Assembly (NCBI RefSeq): GCF_000348925.1
Contig: NZ_AODQ01000003.1
Span: 31,776 to 95,775 of the forward strand
Origin: Cesiribacter andamanensis AMV16
Lineage (GTDB): Bacteria; Bacteroidota; Bacteroidia; Cytophagales; Cyclobacteriaceae
Direction of reading: 5' to 3'
DNA length: 64,000 nucleotides
In this document: piece after piece, positions 17,121-27,318 of the stretch
Position numbering within the stretch: the stretch's first letter is position 1
Layout of the letters: each line of letters begins with the position of its first letter
The notes under the pieces: generated by a model
Seen by the model: the letters and a program-made list of their open reading frames with translations, nothing else
Database searches by the model: none
What the model was told of the DNA's origin: nothing
Made by a program: the position numbers and the translations under genes

Positions 17121-19928
17121 CTACTCGATTAGTACCACGCGCCGGGTCTCTACCTGATCTTCATACTCCATGCGCAGCAGGTAAGTAGCCGGCGGCAGGC
17201 GGTTTCCCTTGCTGTCGGTGCCATTCCAGGTAATTTCGGAGGTGCCTGCAAACTGGGTGCCATGCAGCAGGGTATTTACCAGCTTGCCCTGCGGATCATA
17301 CACCCGAATGCGCACAATGCCGTTGCGGGGCAGATCGTAGGGAATAATGGTTTGTGCGTTGGCGCTAAAGGGGTTGGGGTAGGGGTTGGCATAGGCAAAG
17401 GGCTTACCCTCCGGGTCCTGGTAGATGTTTTCCACGCCATCGTAATTCTTAAAATAGATCCCATTGCCGTGGGTGGCAATGGCTACCCGCCCATCGAGCG
17501 AGCGGTAGCGTACCTGCGGCACCACCACCCGGCCAATGAGCTCCGGTGCTTCCTGCTCCCAGCGGGTGGCATTGCCGGCCAGCTGGCGGGTGCTGTACAG
17601 GCCCGTGCTGGTGCCGGCCAGGTAGAGGGTGCTGCCATCTTCCATGGGAATGATCTCCACATGGCGGACCGAGGGACCATTGCCGCTGCCGTTGGGAAAC
17701 TGCTCCAGATTGCCGCTTATGCTCACAAAGGAATTGCCCCCATCGGTGCTGCGGAAGATGCTCAGCACTTCATAATTGGAAAACACCACAAGTACCTCAT
17801 CGGCATTGGTAGGGTTTATGCTGATGTGCGCCACATAGCCTCCGGATGGAAAGCCTGTGTGGGTAAGGTTCTCCACCACAGGCGTGGCACTGCTAACCTC
17901 GGTTGCTTTGTAAAATAGCCCCCTTGAGGTACCGTAATAAAGTATGTCAGCTGGGGTAGTGGAAATGGCAATGGCGCTGATGGAACCCGAATCGGCTGCC
18001 GTAGTGCTGAGCCGCTCCCAGTTAAGGGCCGTGGGCGACTGGCTGCCGGCCGGTATCTGGCTTACGTTGCGGTTGCGGTAGACCACATCGCCTGCCGCCA
18101 GGTACATGCGGTTGGGGTTGTGCGGATCAAACACATAGGGGTTGATGAACAGATAGGGCTGGCCCGAAACCTGACCCGCCCCAATGGGGTCTATGCGGGC
18201 AAAGGAGGTAAGGCGGTACTCATCATTGAGCGTAAGGCGGTAGATCTGGCTGTTCTGGAACGATACATAATAGTAGGCCCCCCGGTTGGCCACATGGGTA
18301 TAGCCGCCATCGCCCCCCAGTACGCGCAGCCAGTTGGCTTGCTCGCCGGCAGAGGGGGTCAGGTGGCTGCCATTATCCTGCATACCGCCAATGATAATAT
18401 CATTAACCTGGCTCTGGTCAAGGCCTACGGTATAAAACTGGGTGGTTACATAGCCGCGGTTCAGGCTGGTCCAGGCTACGGTTTCCTGCAGGATATTGTC
18501 GGTGCGGCTCAGGCCGCCATCGTGGGCCGATATGGATCTGTTTGGTGCAGAGGGGTAAAAGACCAGTTCATGCTGGTCGGGGTGGTGGTTTTCATAGGGT
18601 GTAGAGCGGTTGGTGTTCACATAGCCGCCAATCCAGTCGGTGGCTTCTTTATCGGTAAAGCCAGTAGTAGAGCGAAAAAGGTTGGTGCCGCCCACAAAAA
18701 CCGTTTGCGATTCGGTGGGGTGTACTTTTACCAGCATGTTATAGCCCCCCTGCAGGTCAAGGCCGGCTACGGGCTCTTCTTCTTCGGGCAGGTTTTCGCT
18801 AAGGTTGGTCCAGATGCCATCGCTGCCGCTGATGTTGAGGCGCCATAGAATGGGGCGGCTGGGGGTATGCCCCAGGGCATAGAGTTCGTTGGGATCCTGC
18901 GGATTGGTGGCCAGCACCACGCGCCCAAACTCTCCCGGCCAGCCGTTGGGGGTGATGTTCTGCCAGCTTACGCCCCGGTTAATGGAGCGGAAAATGCCGC
19001 TTTGCCCGACCACATTCCTGTATTTTTGGGAGCTCAACACGGCGTAAAGGGTACCATCGGGGGCCACTTCCACATCGGTATACTGGGCGGCATTATCTGC
19101 CAGAGTGGCCGACCAGCTGGCGCCTCCGTCTATGGAGCGGTATATGCCTCCCGAGGCGGCTGCATACAGTTCCTGCACCAGCAGATTGGTAGTGTTGATC
19201 TTGAGGTTGTAAATGTAGTCAAAGGGTGGATCAAAGGTCTGGGGGCGGTTTGTGCTGGTAGAGGGGAGCAGCAGCCAGCTCTGGCCGCCATCCGTACTTT
19301 TGAAAATACCATCGCCCCGGTAGGGGGCATTGCCTCCACGGGCCGAGTTGCCCAGCTGCTCGCCGGTGCCATAGTACCACACATTCTCGTTGCCGGGGCG
19401 AGTATCCTGCACCAGGGCCGTTACACTGTGCAGCTGGTCGGGGCGGGTGGTCTTGGTCCAGTTCTGACCCCCATCGGTAGAGCGCCACATGCCGCCGGAG
19501 ACGCCACCGGCCAGAATGGTGTTCTCATCCTGCACATCCAGGCGCAGGGCCCGGGTGCGTCCGCCTACATTGTAGGGACCGGCAGAGGTCCAGGGGGTTT
19601 CCAGGCTTGTGCGCTTGCCGGGCAGGGGCTTGGCCTGGGGCAGTTTGCGAGCAAACTGCAGCTCTTTTTCCCGCATGCCCGAGGGGATCTGGCCGGTGGC
19701 CGGGTTGTGCAGCATGAGCCATTCCCACTGCTGGCGTGCCTGTGGATTTTCTTTGGTGCCGATGCTCGATTTCTGGTTGCGAAAAGCGGCCAGAACCGAA
19801 TCGGGCAGGGGGGAGGGTGCTTCCACCCAGGCGGTTGCAGGTGAAGCAAAGGGGTAGAACCAGTAGAGTGCAACCAGCAGTATGCCTGCCAGGGCCAGCA
19901 ATACAGGGAGTATAGGTTTTTTTAACAT
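17121..19928 (-). CDS. Secreted Asp-box beta-propeller protein with T9SS sorting domain
   Basis: 935 aa. An N-terminal hydrophobic export segment (VLLALAGILLVALYWFYPF) is followed by a long sortilin/GH74-like beta-propeller region with many Asp-box motifs (STDGGQNW, STDGGQSW, SIDGGASW, SINRGVSW, STDGGNSF). The C-terminus is a FlgD-like/T9SS type A sorting domain (YPNPFSANAQTIIPYDLPRNG ... GTYLLRM-type strand ending in RRVVLIE). T9SS cargo of this shape is usually cell-surface or secreted. Asp-box propellers occur in sialidases and xyloglucanases, but no catalytic pair is identifiable, so binding is as likely as hydrolysis. It stands 29 nt from the window-left neighbour's promoter. Confidence 0.8.
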   Translation of the reverse strand: MLKKPILPVLLALAGILLVALYWFYPFASPATAWVEAPSPLPDSVLAAFRNQKSSIGTKENPQARQQWEWLMLHNPATGQIPSGMREKELQFARKLPQAKPLPGKRTSLETPWTSAGPYNVGGRTRALRLDVQDENTILAGGVSGGMWRSTDGGQNWTKTTRPDQLHSVTALVQDTRPGNENVWYYGTGEQLGNSARGGNAPYRGDGIFKSTDGGQSWLLLPSTSTNRPQTFDPPFDYIYNLKINTTNLLVQELYAAASGGIYRSIDGGASWSATLADNAAQYTDVEVAPDGTLYAVLSSQKYRNVVGQSGIFRSINRGVSWQNITPNGWPGEFGRVVLATNPQDPNELYALGHTPSRPILWRLNISGSDGIWTNLSENLPEEEEPVAGLDLQGGYNMLVKVHPTESQTVFVGGTNLFRSTTGFTDKEATDWIGGYVNTNRSTPYENHHPDQHELVFYPSAPNRSISAHDGGLSRTDNILQETVAWTSLNRGYVTTQFYTVGLDQSQVNDIIIGGMQDNGSHLTPSAGEQANWLRVLGGDGGYTHVANRGAYYYVSFQNSQIYRLTLNDEYRLTSFARIDPIGAGQVSGQPYLFINPYVFDPHNPNRMYLAAGDVVYRNRNVSQIPAGSQSPTALNWERLSTTAADSGSISAIAISTTPADILYYGTSRGLFYKATEVSSATPVVENLTHTGFPSGGYVAHISINPTNADEVLVVFSNYEVLSIFRSTDGGNSFVSISGNLEQFPNGSGNGPSVRHVEIIPMEDGSTLYLAGTSTGLYSTRQLAGNATRWEQEAPELIGRVVVPQVRYRSLDGRVAIATHGNGIYFKNYDGVENIYQDPEGKPFAYANPYPNPFSANAQTIIPYDLPRNGIVRIRVYDPQGKLVNTLLHGTQFAGTSEITWNGTDSKGNRLPPATYLLRMEYEDQVETRRVVLIE

Positions 19929-19981
19929 GAGCAGATCAAAAAGAGTATCCCATTGGTGGGCACAGCTATAACCTGCACCCC

Positions 19982-20977
19982 TTAGTGAAATGTTTGAGCG
20001 GCCATCCCCGCCCCATCGGTATAAAAGTAATACGAATAGAGCAGGTAGATGGCCAGTAAAAAGAAGGCCTCCCAGCGATCGAGCCGCTGGCGGCCTCCGG
20101 TAAACATGGCGACAAACACAAAAACAGTACCGGCCATCAGCACCACCAGCTCCAGATTGAAGCTGGCATCAAAGCTCACCGGGCTGATCAGAGCACTGGC
20201 GCCCAGCACAAAGAAAATATTAAAAACGTTTGAGCCAATGATGTTGCCCACGGCAATATCGGCCCGCTTGCGCAGGGCCGCTACCACCGAGGTGGCCAGC
20301 TCTGGCAGTGACGTGCCAGCTGCTACAACCGTAAGGCCAATGATGCGCTCATCTACCTCCAGGTAGTGCGCAATGGCCAGGGCCTGATCAATGACCAGCC
20401 GACCGCCAATGACCAGGCCGGCCAGCCCCAGCACAATGAACAGTATGCTTTTAGTATTGCTTTGCAGCGGAAGGGCTTCTGCCTGCGCTACTCCAGAAGG
20501 TTGCTTGTCCTGCCGCAGCGAGCGGTATACATAGTACAGAAAAAGCACAAACAGGAGCAGCAGGAGAAGGCTATCGAGCCGGCTAATGGCAGAAGGGCTC
20601 CCCCAGAGCAGGGCATCATTGGCCAGAACCCAGAGCAACACAGCCGCAAGCAGCGAGTAGGGGATCTCCTTCCAGACGGTGCTGTTCTGCACCCAGAGGG
20701 GCTGTAGCAGGCCGGCAAAGCCCAGGATGATAAAGAGGTTGAAGTTGTTGCTGCCAATCACATTGCCCAGCACTACCTCATTGTGGCCATCCAGTGCGCC
20801 GATAACGCTTACCACCAGCTCAGGCGCCGAGGTGCCAAAGGCCACAATGGTAAGCCCTATGGCCAGTTCGGATATCCTGTAGCGCTTGGCCAGGGCCGAG
20901 GCGCCGGATACCAGCCAGTCGGCCCCTTTCAGCAGCAGGGCAAAGCCCAGAATGAGCAGCAAAAGCTTAACGAACAT
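19982..20977 (-). CDS. Calcium/sodium antiporter (CaCA family)
   Basis: 331 aa inner-membrane K+-independent-type Na+/Ca2+ exchanger of the YrbG family. Two homologous halves of about five helices each carry the alpha repeats: GLTIVAFGTSAPELVVS with GNVIGSNNFN in the first, and GLTVVAAGTSLPELATS with GNIIGSNVFN in the second. The conserved Glu in PEL of each repeat binds the ion. A short hydrophilic loop (about residues 150-175) separates the halves. It exports Ca2+ using the sodium gradient. Length is typical. Confidence 0.92.
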   Translation of the reverse strand: MFVKLLLLILGFALLLKGADWLVSGASALAKRYRISELAIGLTIVAFGTSAPELVVSVIGALDGHNEVVLGNVIGSNNFNLFIILGFAGLLQPLWVQNSTVWKEIPYSLLAAVLLWVLANDALLWGSPSAISRLDSLLLLLLFVLFLYYVYRSLRQDKQPSGVAQAEALPLQSNTKSILFIVLGLAGLVIGGRLVIDQALAIAHYLEVDERIIGLTVVAAGTSLPELATSVVAALRKRADIAVGNIIGSNVFNIFFVLGASALISPVSFDASFNLELVVLMAGTVFVFVAMFTGGRQRLDRWEAFFLLAIYLLYSYYFYTDGAGMAAQTFH

Positions 20978-21027
20978 GGGGTTAGTGGAAAAAATAGCCT
21001 GCCTGCAGAACAGGCAGGCAGAATAGG

Positions 21028-22418
<1,391 letters not shown>

Positions 22419-22607
22419 ATGTCAAATATTCCCCCTTGCGTGCATGAGTGAAGGGGGCTAAGGTGTTTTTCGAAAAAATGCACCTAAATATACGTATTCT
22501 TCACCGTATGCACTAAGCCCTTCCTACTATTTCCCATTATGCGGGGGTGCCGGGCAGTTGCTCAGCCCCTGTCCCTGAGGGGGTGGCACAGCAGGTGGCT
22601 CTAAAAG

Positions 22608-22637
22608 AAGAGCCTCTCCCGGCCGGGAGAGGCTCTT
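22608..22637 (-). terminator. Terminator of the terC-family gene
   Basis: A 30-nt perfect palindrome, AAGAGCCTCTCCCGG then its complement, followed on the minus strand by CTTTTAG. It begins 27 nt past the TerC stop. Confidence 0.8.
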
Positions 22638-22664
22638 GCTACAAGGCGGGCAATACGCCTGGCG

Positions 22665-23405
22665 CTATTCTTTGTATTGCTGGTGCAGGTCTACCGTTTT
22701 TGCTGCATTCTTGCGCACCTTGATGTTTAGGAACTCTACAAAAAGGGAGAAGAAGATAGCGGCATAGATGGCAAATTTTGGAATATGCACTTCTATGCCT
22801 TCCAGCACCAGCATCACCCCAATGAGCAGCAGGAAGGAGAGGGCCAGCATTTTTACCGTAGGGTGCTTTTCTATGAAGCGGGCAATGGTGCCGGCTGCCA
22901 GCAGCATTACTCCCATAGAGATAATAACGGCTACTACCATGATCATCACATTGTCTACCAGGCCAATGGCCGTCAGGATGGAATCAAAGCTGAAGACAAT
23001 GTCCAGCAGGATAATCTGCAGCAGTACCGAGCCAAAGCTGATTGCCTTCGCTTCCCGGTTTGACTCTTCCTGGCCCTCCAGCTTGTGGTGAATTTCGGTG
23101 GTGCTCTTATAGAGCAGGAAAATACCGCCTCCCATCAGGATCAGATCCCGGGTGCTGATCTCCTGACCAAAGAGGGAAAACAGACCCTTTTCTGCTCCAA
23201 TGAGCCAGGTAATGGCAAACAGCAGGGCCACACGGACAAGCAGGGCCAGGGCAATGCCAATAAAACGCGCTCTAGGCTGCTGCTGCTCGGGCAGGCGGGC
23301 TACCAGAATGGAGATGAATACAATGTTGTCAATGCCAAGAACTATTTCCATGAGGGTTAGCGACAGAAAGGACACTAAACCTGCTGCTGAAAAGATTTCT
23401 TCCAT
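22665..23405 (-). CDS. TerC-family integral membrane protein
   Basis: 246 aa with about seven membrane helices. Family signatures are LTLMEIVLGIDNIVFISIL near the N-terminus and LLDIVFSFDSILTAIGL in the middle, each with intramembrane acidic residues thought to bind metal. TerC-type proteins export Mn2+ or accompany metal loading of exported proteins. Those linked to ter genes affect tellurite resistance. No ter genes are nearby, so a manganese or general metal role is likelier. Its own terminator lies downstream. Confidence 0.88.
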   Translation of the reverse strand: MEEIFSAAGLVSFLSLTLMEIVLGIDNIVFISILVARLPEQQQPRARFIGIALALLVRVALLFAITWLIGAEKGLFSLFGQEISTRDLILMGGGIFLLYKSTTEIHHKLEGQEESNREAKAISFGSVLLQIILLDIVFSFDSILTAIGLVDNVMIMVVAVIISMGVMLLAAGTIARFIEKHPTVKMLALSFLLLIGVMLVLEGIEVHIPKFAIYAAIFFSLFVEFLNIKVRKNAAKTVDLHQQYKE

Positions 23406-23560
23406 ACAAAAAAAGAGATAGGGTTAAAAAGGAATGGTGGATAATACGCTTCTCTGCAAAAAGAGTTAACCCTTTAAGGGGCCTAGCGCCTTAAATGTAG
23501 CAATTGCGCCGAATACTTCGATATTGTTGGGGATTGCTGCGAAAAATAATCCAAATTTCT

Positions 23561-23568
23561 TACTTTTG
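23561..23568 (+). promoter_or_regulatory. -7 promoter element of rpsA
   Basis: TACTTTTG matches TAnnTTTG. A TTG at 23534-23536 is 24 nt upstream, slightly long for the -33 box. The implied leader before ATG 23683 is about 105 nt and contains small hairpins (CCGTTC/GAACGG at 23573-23588, TGGCTC/GAGCCA at 23640-23670). Confidence 0.5.
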
Positions 23569-23682
23569 CAGTCCGTTCGGGTGAACGGGGCCTTTGGCGC
23601 ATGCCCGGGGCACATGTACTACTAAAAACACCTGCCCTGTGGCTCGGGGGCAGCGTGCTTAACAGAGCCAATTTTACGCTTT

Positions 23683-25665
23683 ATGGCAAATACTCCACAA
23701 GAGTTTGATTGGGACAGCTACGAAACCAAAGGTTTCGGCGAAGGGTACTCGCGCAAGCAAAAAGAGGAACTCGCCCAAATGTACGAAACTACCCTTAACA
23801 CCGTAACCGAAAAAGAGGTAGTTAAAGGTACTGTAGTAGGTATTAATGACCGGGATGTGATCCTGAACATCGGCTTTAAGTCAGATGGTCTGGTATCGGC
23901 ATCCGAATTCCGCGACCTGCCCGATCTGAAGATCGGCGACGAAGTAGAAGTATTCGTTGAGGAGCAGGAAAACCAACTGGGCCAGCTGGTACTGTCTCGC
24001 AAAAAAGCGAAGATCGTACGTGCCTGGACACTGATTCAGGAAGCCCTGGATCAGGATACCATTATTGAAGGTACTGTGAAGCGCCGCACCAAAGGTGGTC
24101 TGATCGTAGACATCTATGGGGTAGAGGCCTTCTTGCCAGGATCACAGATCGATGTGAAGCCCATCCGCGACTTCGATGTGTATGTAGGCAAGAAAATGGA
24201 GGTGAAGGTGATCAAGATCAACTACACCAACGACAACGTAGTAGTATCGCACAAAGTACTGATCGAGAAAGATCTGGAGAAGCAGAAGGCCGAGATCCTG
24301 GAGAACCTGGAAAAAGGACAGGTACTCGAGGGTGTGATCAAAAACATGACCAACTTCGGTGTATTCATCGACCTTGGAGGTGTAGACGGTCTGCTGCACA
24401 TTACCGATATCAGCTGGGGACGGATCAACCACCCGGAAGAAGTGCTGAAACTGGACGAGAAAGTAAATGTAGTAGTACTGGACTTCGACGAAGAAAAACG
24501 TCGGATCTCTCTGGGTATGAAGCAGCTTACCTCTCACCCATGGGATTCCCTGGGCGAAAACATCCAGCCAGGCTCTAAAGTAACCGGCAAAATCGTAAAC
24601 GTGGCCGATTACGGCGCATTCCTGGAGATCATGCCAGGTGTAGAAGGCCTGATCCACGTAAGCGAAATGAGCTGGAGCCAGCACCTGCGCAACCCGGCCG
24701 ACTTTGTGAAAGTAGGCGAGGAGCGTGAGGCCGTTGTCCTGACCATCGACCGCGATGAGCGCAAAATGTCTCTGGGCATCAAGCAGCTGTCTGAAGATCC
24801 CTGGACCAAGTCTGATGTACTTACCAAATATGCCATCGGCACCAAGCACACCGGCATTGTACGCAACCTGACCAACTTCGGCCTGTTCCTGGAACTGGAA
24901 GAAGGCATCGACGGTCTGGTGCACGTATCTGACCTGAGCTGGACCAAGAAGGTGAAACACCCTTCTGAGTTCATCAAAGTAGGTGAAGAGCTGGAAGTAC
25001 AGGTTCTTGAACTGGATGTAGACAACCGCCGCCTGGCCTTGGGCCACAAGCAGCTGGAAGAAAATCCATGGGATACCTTTGAGACCATCTTTACCCTGGG
25101 TTCTGACCACAAGTGTACCATTATCAACAAGAATGATAAAGGCGCCGTGCTGGAGCTTCCCTATGGTATCGAAGGCTTTGCCCTGACCAAGAGCCTGCAG
25201 AAGGAAGACGGCGGCAAAGCTGAGGTTGGTGAAACCCTTGACTTCAAAGTGACCGAGTTCTCTAAAGAAGACAAGCGCATTGTGCTGAGCCACACCGCTA
25301 CCTACCGCGAGGAAGAAGGCAGAGCAGCAGCAGCTCCTGCAAGCGCTCCCAAGAAGGAGAAAGCTGCTGGTGCCGCAGCCGGTGGTGCCAAGAAAGGCAA
25401 ATCAGCTCCTGCGCAGGCAGATGCAAATGCCTCCAGTACCACCCTTGGCGACCTGGACGCCCTGGCAAGCCTGAAAGAGCAGATGATGGAAAGCGAAGCC
25501 AAAAAAGGCGCTGCCAAATCAACTGCTACCAAGCAAACCGAAGCAAAGTCTGACGTAACAGAAGGTTCTGAACTGGCCGAAGATCAGTCAGCCGACAAGG
25601 CAAAAGCAAAAGCGAAAAAAGCTGAGCAGAATGCCGAAGAGGGTGATGCGTCTACTGAAGCCTAA
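23683..25665 (+). CDS. rpsA: 30S ribosomal protein S1
   Basis: 660 aa. Binds mRNA on the small subunit and helps initiation, important in Bacteroidota where Shine-Dalgarno sites are weak. There are six S1/OB-fold repeats at about residues 46-110, 128-190, 213-281, 299-366, 385-455 and a more divergent 472-536. Typical repeat cores are NMTNFGVFIDLGGVDGLLHITDISW and NLTNFGLFLELEEGIDGLVHVSDLSW. The last 120 residues are a low-complexity Ala/Lys/Glu tail (AAAPASAPKKEKAAG...). Codon choice differs from neighbours (gta, aaa and atc preferred), as expected for a highly expressed gene. Long leader upstream, strong terminator downstream. Confidence 0.97.
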   Translation: MANTPQEFDWDSYETKGFGEGYSRKQKEELAQMYETTLNTVTEKEVVKGTVVGINDRDVILNIGFKSDGLVSASEFRDLPDLKIGDEVEVFVEEQENQLGQLVLSRKKAKIVRAWTLIQEALDQDTIIEGTVKRRTKGGLIVDIYGVEAFLPGSQIDVKPIRDFDVYVGKKMEVKVIKINYTNDNVVVSHKVLIEKDLEKQKAEILENLEKGQVLEGVIKNMTNFGVFIDLGGVDGLLHITDISWGRINHPEEVLKLDEKVNVVVLDFDEEKRRISLGMKQLTSHPWDSLGENIQPGSKVTGKIVNVADYGAFLEIMPGVEGLIHVSEMSWSQHLRNPADFVKVGEEREAVVLTIDRDERKMSLGIKQLSEDPWTKSDVLTKYAIGTKHTGIVRNLTNFGLFLELEEGIDGLVHVSDLSWTKKVKHPSEFIKVGEELEVQVLELDVDNRRLALGHKQLEENPWDTFETIFTLGSDHKCTIINKNDKGAVLELPYGIEGFALTKSLQKEDGGKAEVGETLDFKVTEFSKEDKRIVLSHTATYREEEGRAAAAPASAPKKEKAAGAAAGGAKKGKSAPAQADANASSTTLGDLDALASLKEQMMESEAKKGAAKSTATKQTEAKSDVTEGSELAEDQSADKAKAKAKKAEQNAEEGDASTEA

Positions 25666-25691
25666 TCAGCCTGCGATAGCCTATATAGGAA

Positions 25692-25721
25692 AGCGTCCAC
25701 CGCATGGTGGGCGCTTTTTTT
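25692..25721 (+). terminator. Terminator of rpsA
   Basis: AGCGTCCACC (25692-25701) and GGTGGGCGCT (25706-25715) with a 4-nt loop and one G-T pair, then a run of seven T. Confidence 0.85.
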
Positions 25722-25827
25722 GTAGTATTCCTTCAGCCTAAGCCAGTTGTCTGCCGTGAAGAAGGGCCGGGAACTAAAGAAGGATAGGAATATGTATAGA
25801 CTAGCAAGAAATAAAGCGGGCAGCCTC

Positions 25828-25857
25828 TTTGCACTTTCGGGATAAGTGTTAAATTTG
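25828..25857 (+). promoter_or_regulatory. Promoter of the tRNA-Cys gene
   Basis: TTTG (25828-25831), an 18-nt spacer and TAAATTTG (25850-25857), matching the Bacteroidota consensus. It ends 21 nt before the tRNA 5' end. Confidence 0.65.
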
Positions 25858-25878
25858 CAATCCCATTCGATACAAGAT

Positions 25879-25949
25879 GGTCTCGTGGCCGAGTGGCTAG
25901 GCAGAGCTCTGCAAAAGCTCGTACAGCGGTTCGAATCCGCTCGAGACCT
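25879..25949 (+). tRNA. tRNA-Cys (anticodon GCA)
   Basis: A complete cloverleaf can be folded by eye: acceptor GGTCTCG with CGAGACC, D arm GCC/GGC, anticodon arm GAGCT/AGCTC enclosing CTGCAAA (anticodon GCA), T arm AGCGG/CCGCT with loop TTCGAAT, and discriminator base T, which is the identity base for tRNA-Cys. CCA is not encoded. It has its own promoter and terminator. Confidence 0.95.
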
Positions 25950-25951
25950 CT

Positions 25952-25985
25952 AAACCCCTTCTAATTTCTTTAGAAGGGGTTTTTG
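25952..25985 (+). terminator. Terminator of tRNA-Cys
   Basis: AAACCCCTTCTA (25952-25963) and TAGAAGGGGTTT (25971-25982), a perfect 12-bp stem with a 7-nt loop, leading into TTTTTG. Confidence 0.85.
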
Positions 25986-26015
25986 TTTTAACTGATTGTT
26001 CACCTATTTTGGGTA

Positions 26016-26807
26016 ATGCGTAATTTCGCCATCCATCAAGGTTATGGAACTTCAAGCTCACAGCTAATATTTATACTTCTTAGTATTTTTCTGTTTTCGG
26101 TTGCTTGTCGTTCTGATCAGAAGCCCTCAATTAAAGAAGGTGTCATCTGGCATGAGATTTATACAGATTATACCAGCTCCTTCGGCTACATAAACGCTAT
26201 TAAGTTTGAGGATGATAGCATCTATGAATTTGATGCGTTGAAGGGTTTTATGGCTATAGGTACCTATGAATTTAGAGGAGATTCACTGGATATAAATTAT
26301 GGTACTGAGCCTTGGGTGGTAGCCATTCAAGTGTCGGGTGATAGTTTGAAGCTTACTGATTCTGTAGGTGAATACCTTTACATTCAAGATGGCTTGAGGT
26401 ACAATCCTTCCCTATCCTTTAGTAAGATTGTGCTAGAGACAGGAGGGTGTTATGGCGAATGTGCTGAGTTTACTGCCGTATTTACTAAAACAGGCGCATT
26501 TAATTATGATGGGAGGGAGTTTTCAACCCTGAAAGGGAAACATTCTTATGAACTAACACCAGAGCAGCTACTAAGTATTGATTCTCTGTACAAACGCTCA
26601 TTTTATGATAGATTCGATGAAAACATCTATTATGGGAGTGCAGATGGTTGGGAAATGGAGCTTATTGTGCAGAAAAATGGAGAGACCAAGAGGATAAGGG
26701 GTACCTATTATTCGTTCCCTTATCCCCTATTTTTACTGGTAGATAATTTAGTCTCTATTGTTGACCGTAAAATTTCAGAGTCTAAAAATAAGGATCAACC
26801 TGATTAG
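26016..26807 (+). CDS. A/T-rich lipoprotein with DUF6438-like domain
   Basis: 263 aa. N-terminal hydrophobic segment with lipobox LFSVAC (Cys at about residue 32). The first domain (ITSSFGY-type strands, residues 45-120) resembles a small lipocalin-like fold. The second, starting LETGGCYGECAEFTAVFTKTG and continuing NYDGREFSTLKGKHSYELTPEQL, resembles DUF6438 with its C-x-G-x-C core. Function unknown. The coding DNA is clearly A/T-richer and uses different codons than its neighbours, and imperfect palindromic repeats follow it, so it may be a recent acquisition. Confidence 0.7.
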   Translation: MRNFAIHQGYGTSSSQLIFILLSIFLFSVACRSDQKPSIKEGVIWHEIYTDYTSSFGYINAIKFEDDSIYEFDALKGFMAIGTYEFRGDSLDINYGTEPWVVAIQVSGDSLKLTDSVGEYLYIQDGLRYNPSLSFSKIVLETGGCYGECAEFTAVFTKTGAFNYDGREFSTLKGKHSYELTPEQLLSIDSLYKRSFYDRFDENIYYGSADGWEMELIVQKNGETKRIRGTYYSFPYPLFLLVDNLVSIVDRKISESKNKDQPD

Positions 26808-27318
26808 ACCTGGCGTTTACGGCCACCCTTTTGCATGCGTAGGGGCAGACCTGCGTGTCTGCCCTCATATAATGTGTCTTCCCTACGCATATTTACTCCT
26901 GGGCATTATGAAAGTGGCAAATCGGGCATAGCGATAAACCCATTAGAATAGGGCAGATGGGTAGGTCTGCCCCTACCATCGCCTCTTGCAGAAGCTGCAA
27001 TTCGCGGTGGGTTCTATGAGAGGTAAGATAATGCGGGTATTTTCTGATTAATGGCTGGAAGGAGTAAATCCTCTACTGGAATGGCTCAGTAAAAGGGGGT
27101 ATTTACCCATTTTTGCAGGCATATTTAGATTCATTCCCATAAACCTTGCGGTTTGCCCGATGTGCGGAAGATATCCCAGAACCATAAAAAGTCTAGAAAC
27201 GACCTTAAGGGGGGTGTTTGCCCCTTATCTTACATTTTCCAGCGCAGCCGTACGGCCATCTGGGTTATTGAAAAGCAAAATTCTGTGTATACTGTGTGCT
27301 GATCGATACAGTGAATCC
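26808..27318. other. Intergenic region with palindromic repeats
   Basis: 511 nt without a convincing gene. It contains two inverted copies of a 26-bp palindromic element (separate entry). The rest, including 27100-27318 upstream of the PorE-like gene, shows no promoter I can defend. An in-frame extension of the PorE-like gene to 27160 is open but lacks a signal peptide and looks non-coding. Confidence 0.6.
26839..26976. repeat. REP-like pair of inverted palindromic elements
   Basis: GTAGGGGCAGACCTGCGTGT continuing to 26864, and its near reverse complement at 26951-26976 (22 of 26 positions match). Each copy is itself palindromic around GGGCAGAC/GTCTGCCC. The pair brackets about 86 nt. This resembles the widespread class of short intergenic palindromes mobilised in trans, but no transposase is present. 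Confidence 0.65.

Noticed and set aside
18120..19844. Long plus-strand open frames opposite the Asp-box propeller gene
   Set aside because: Gly/Ala-rich low-complexity translations typical of antisense frames in GC-rich genes; the minus strand has clear Asp-box and T9SS motifs.
23573..23670. Possible riboswitch in the rpsA leader
   Set aside because: Only short generic hairpins; no recognisable ligand-binding core.
24142..25293. 383-codon open frame antisense to rpsA
   Set aside because: It is a mirror of the biased codon use in rpsA, has no start context or family similarity, and the sense strand is an unambiguous S1 protein.
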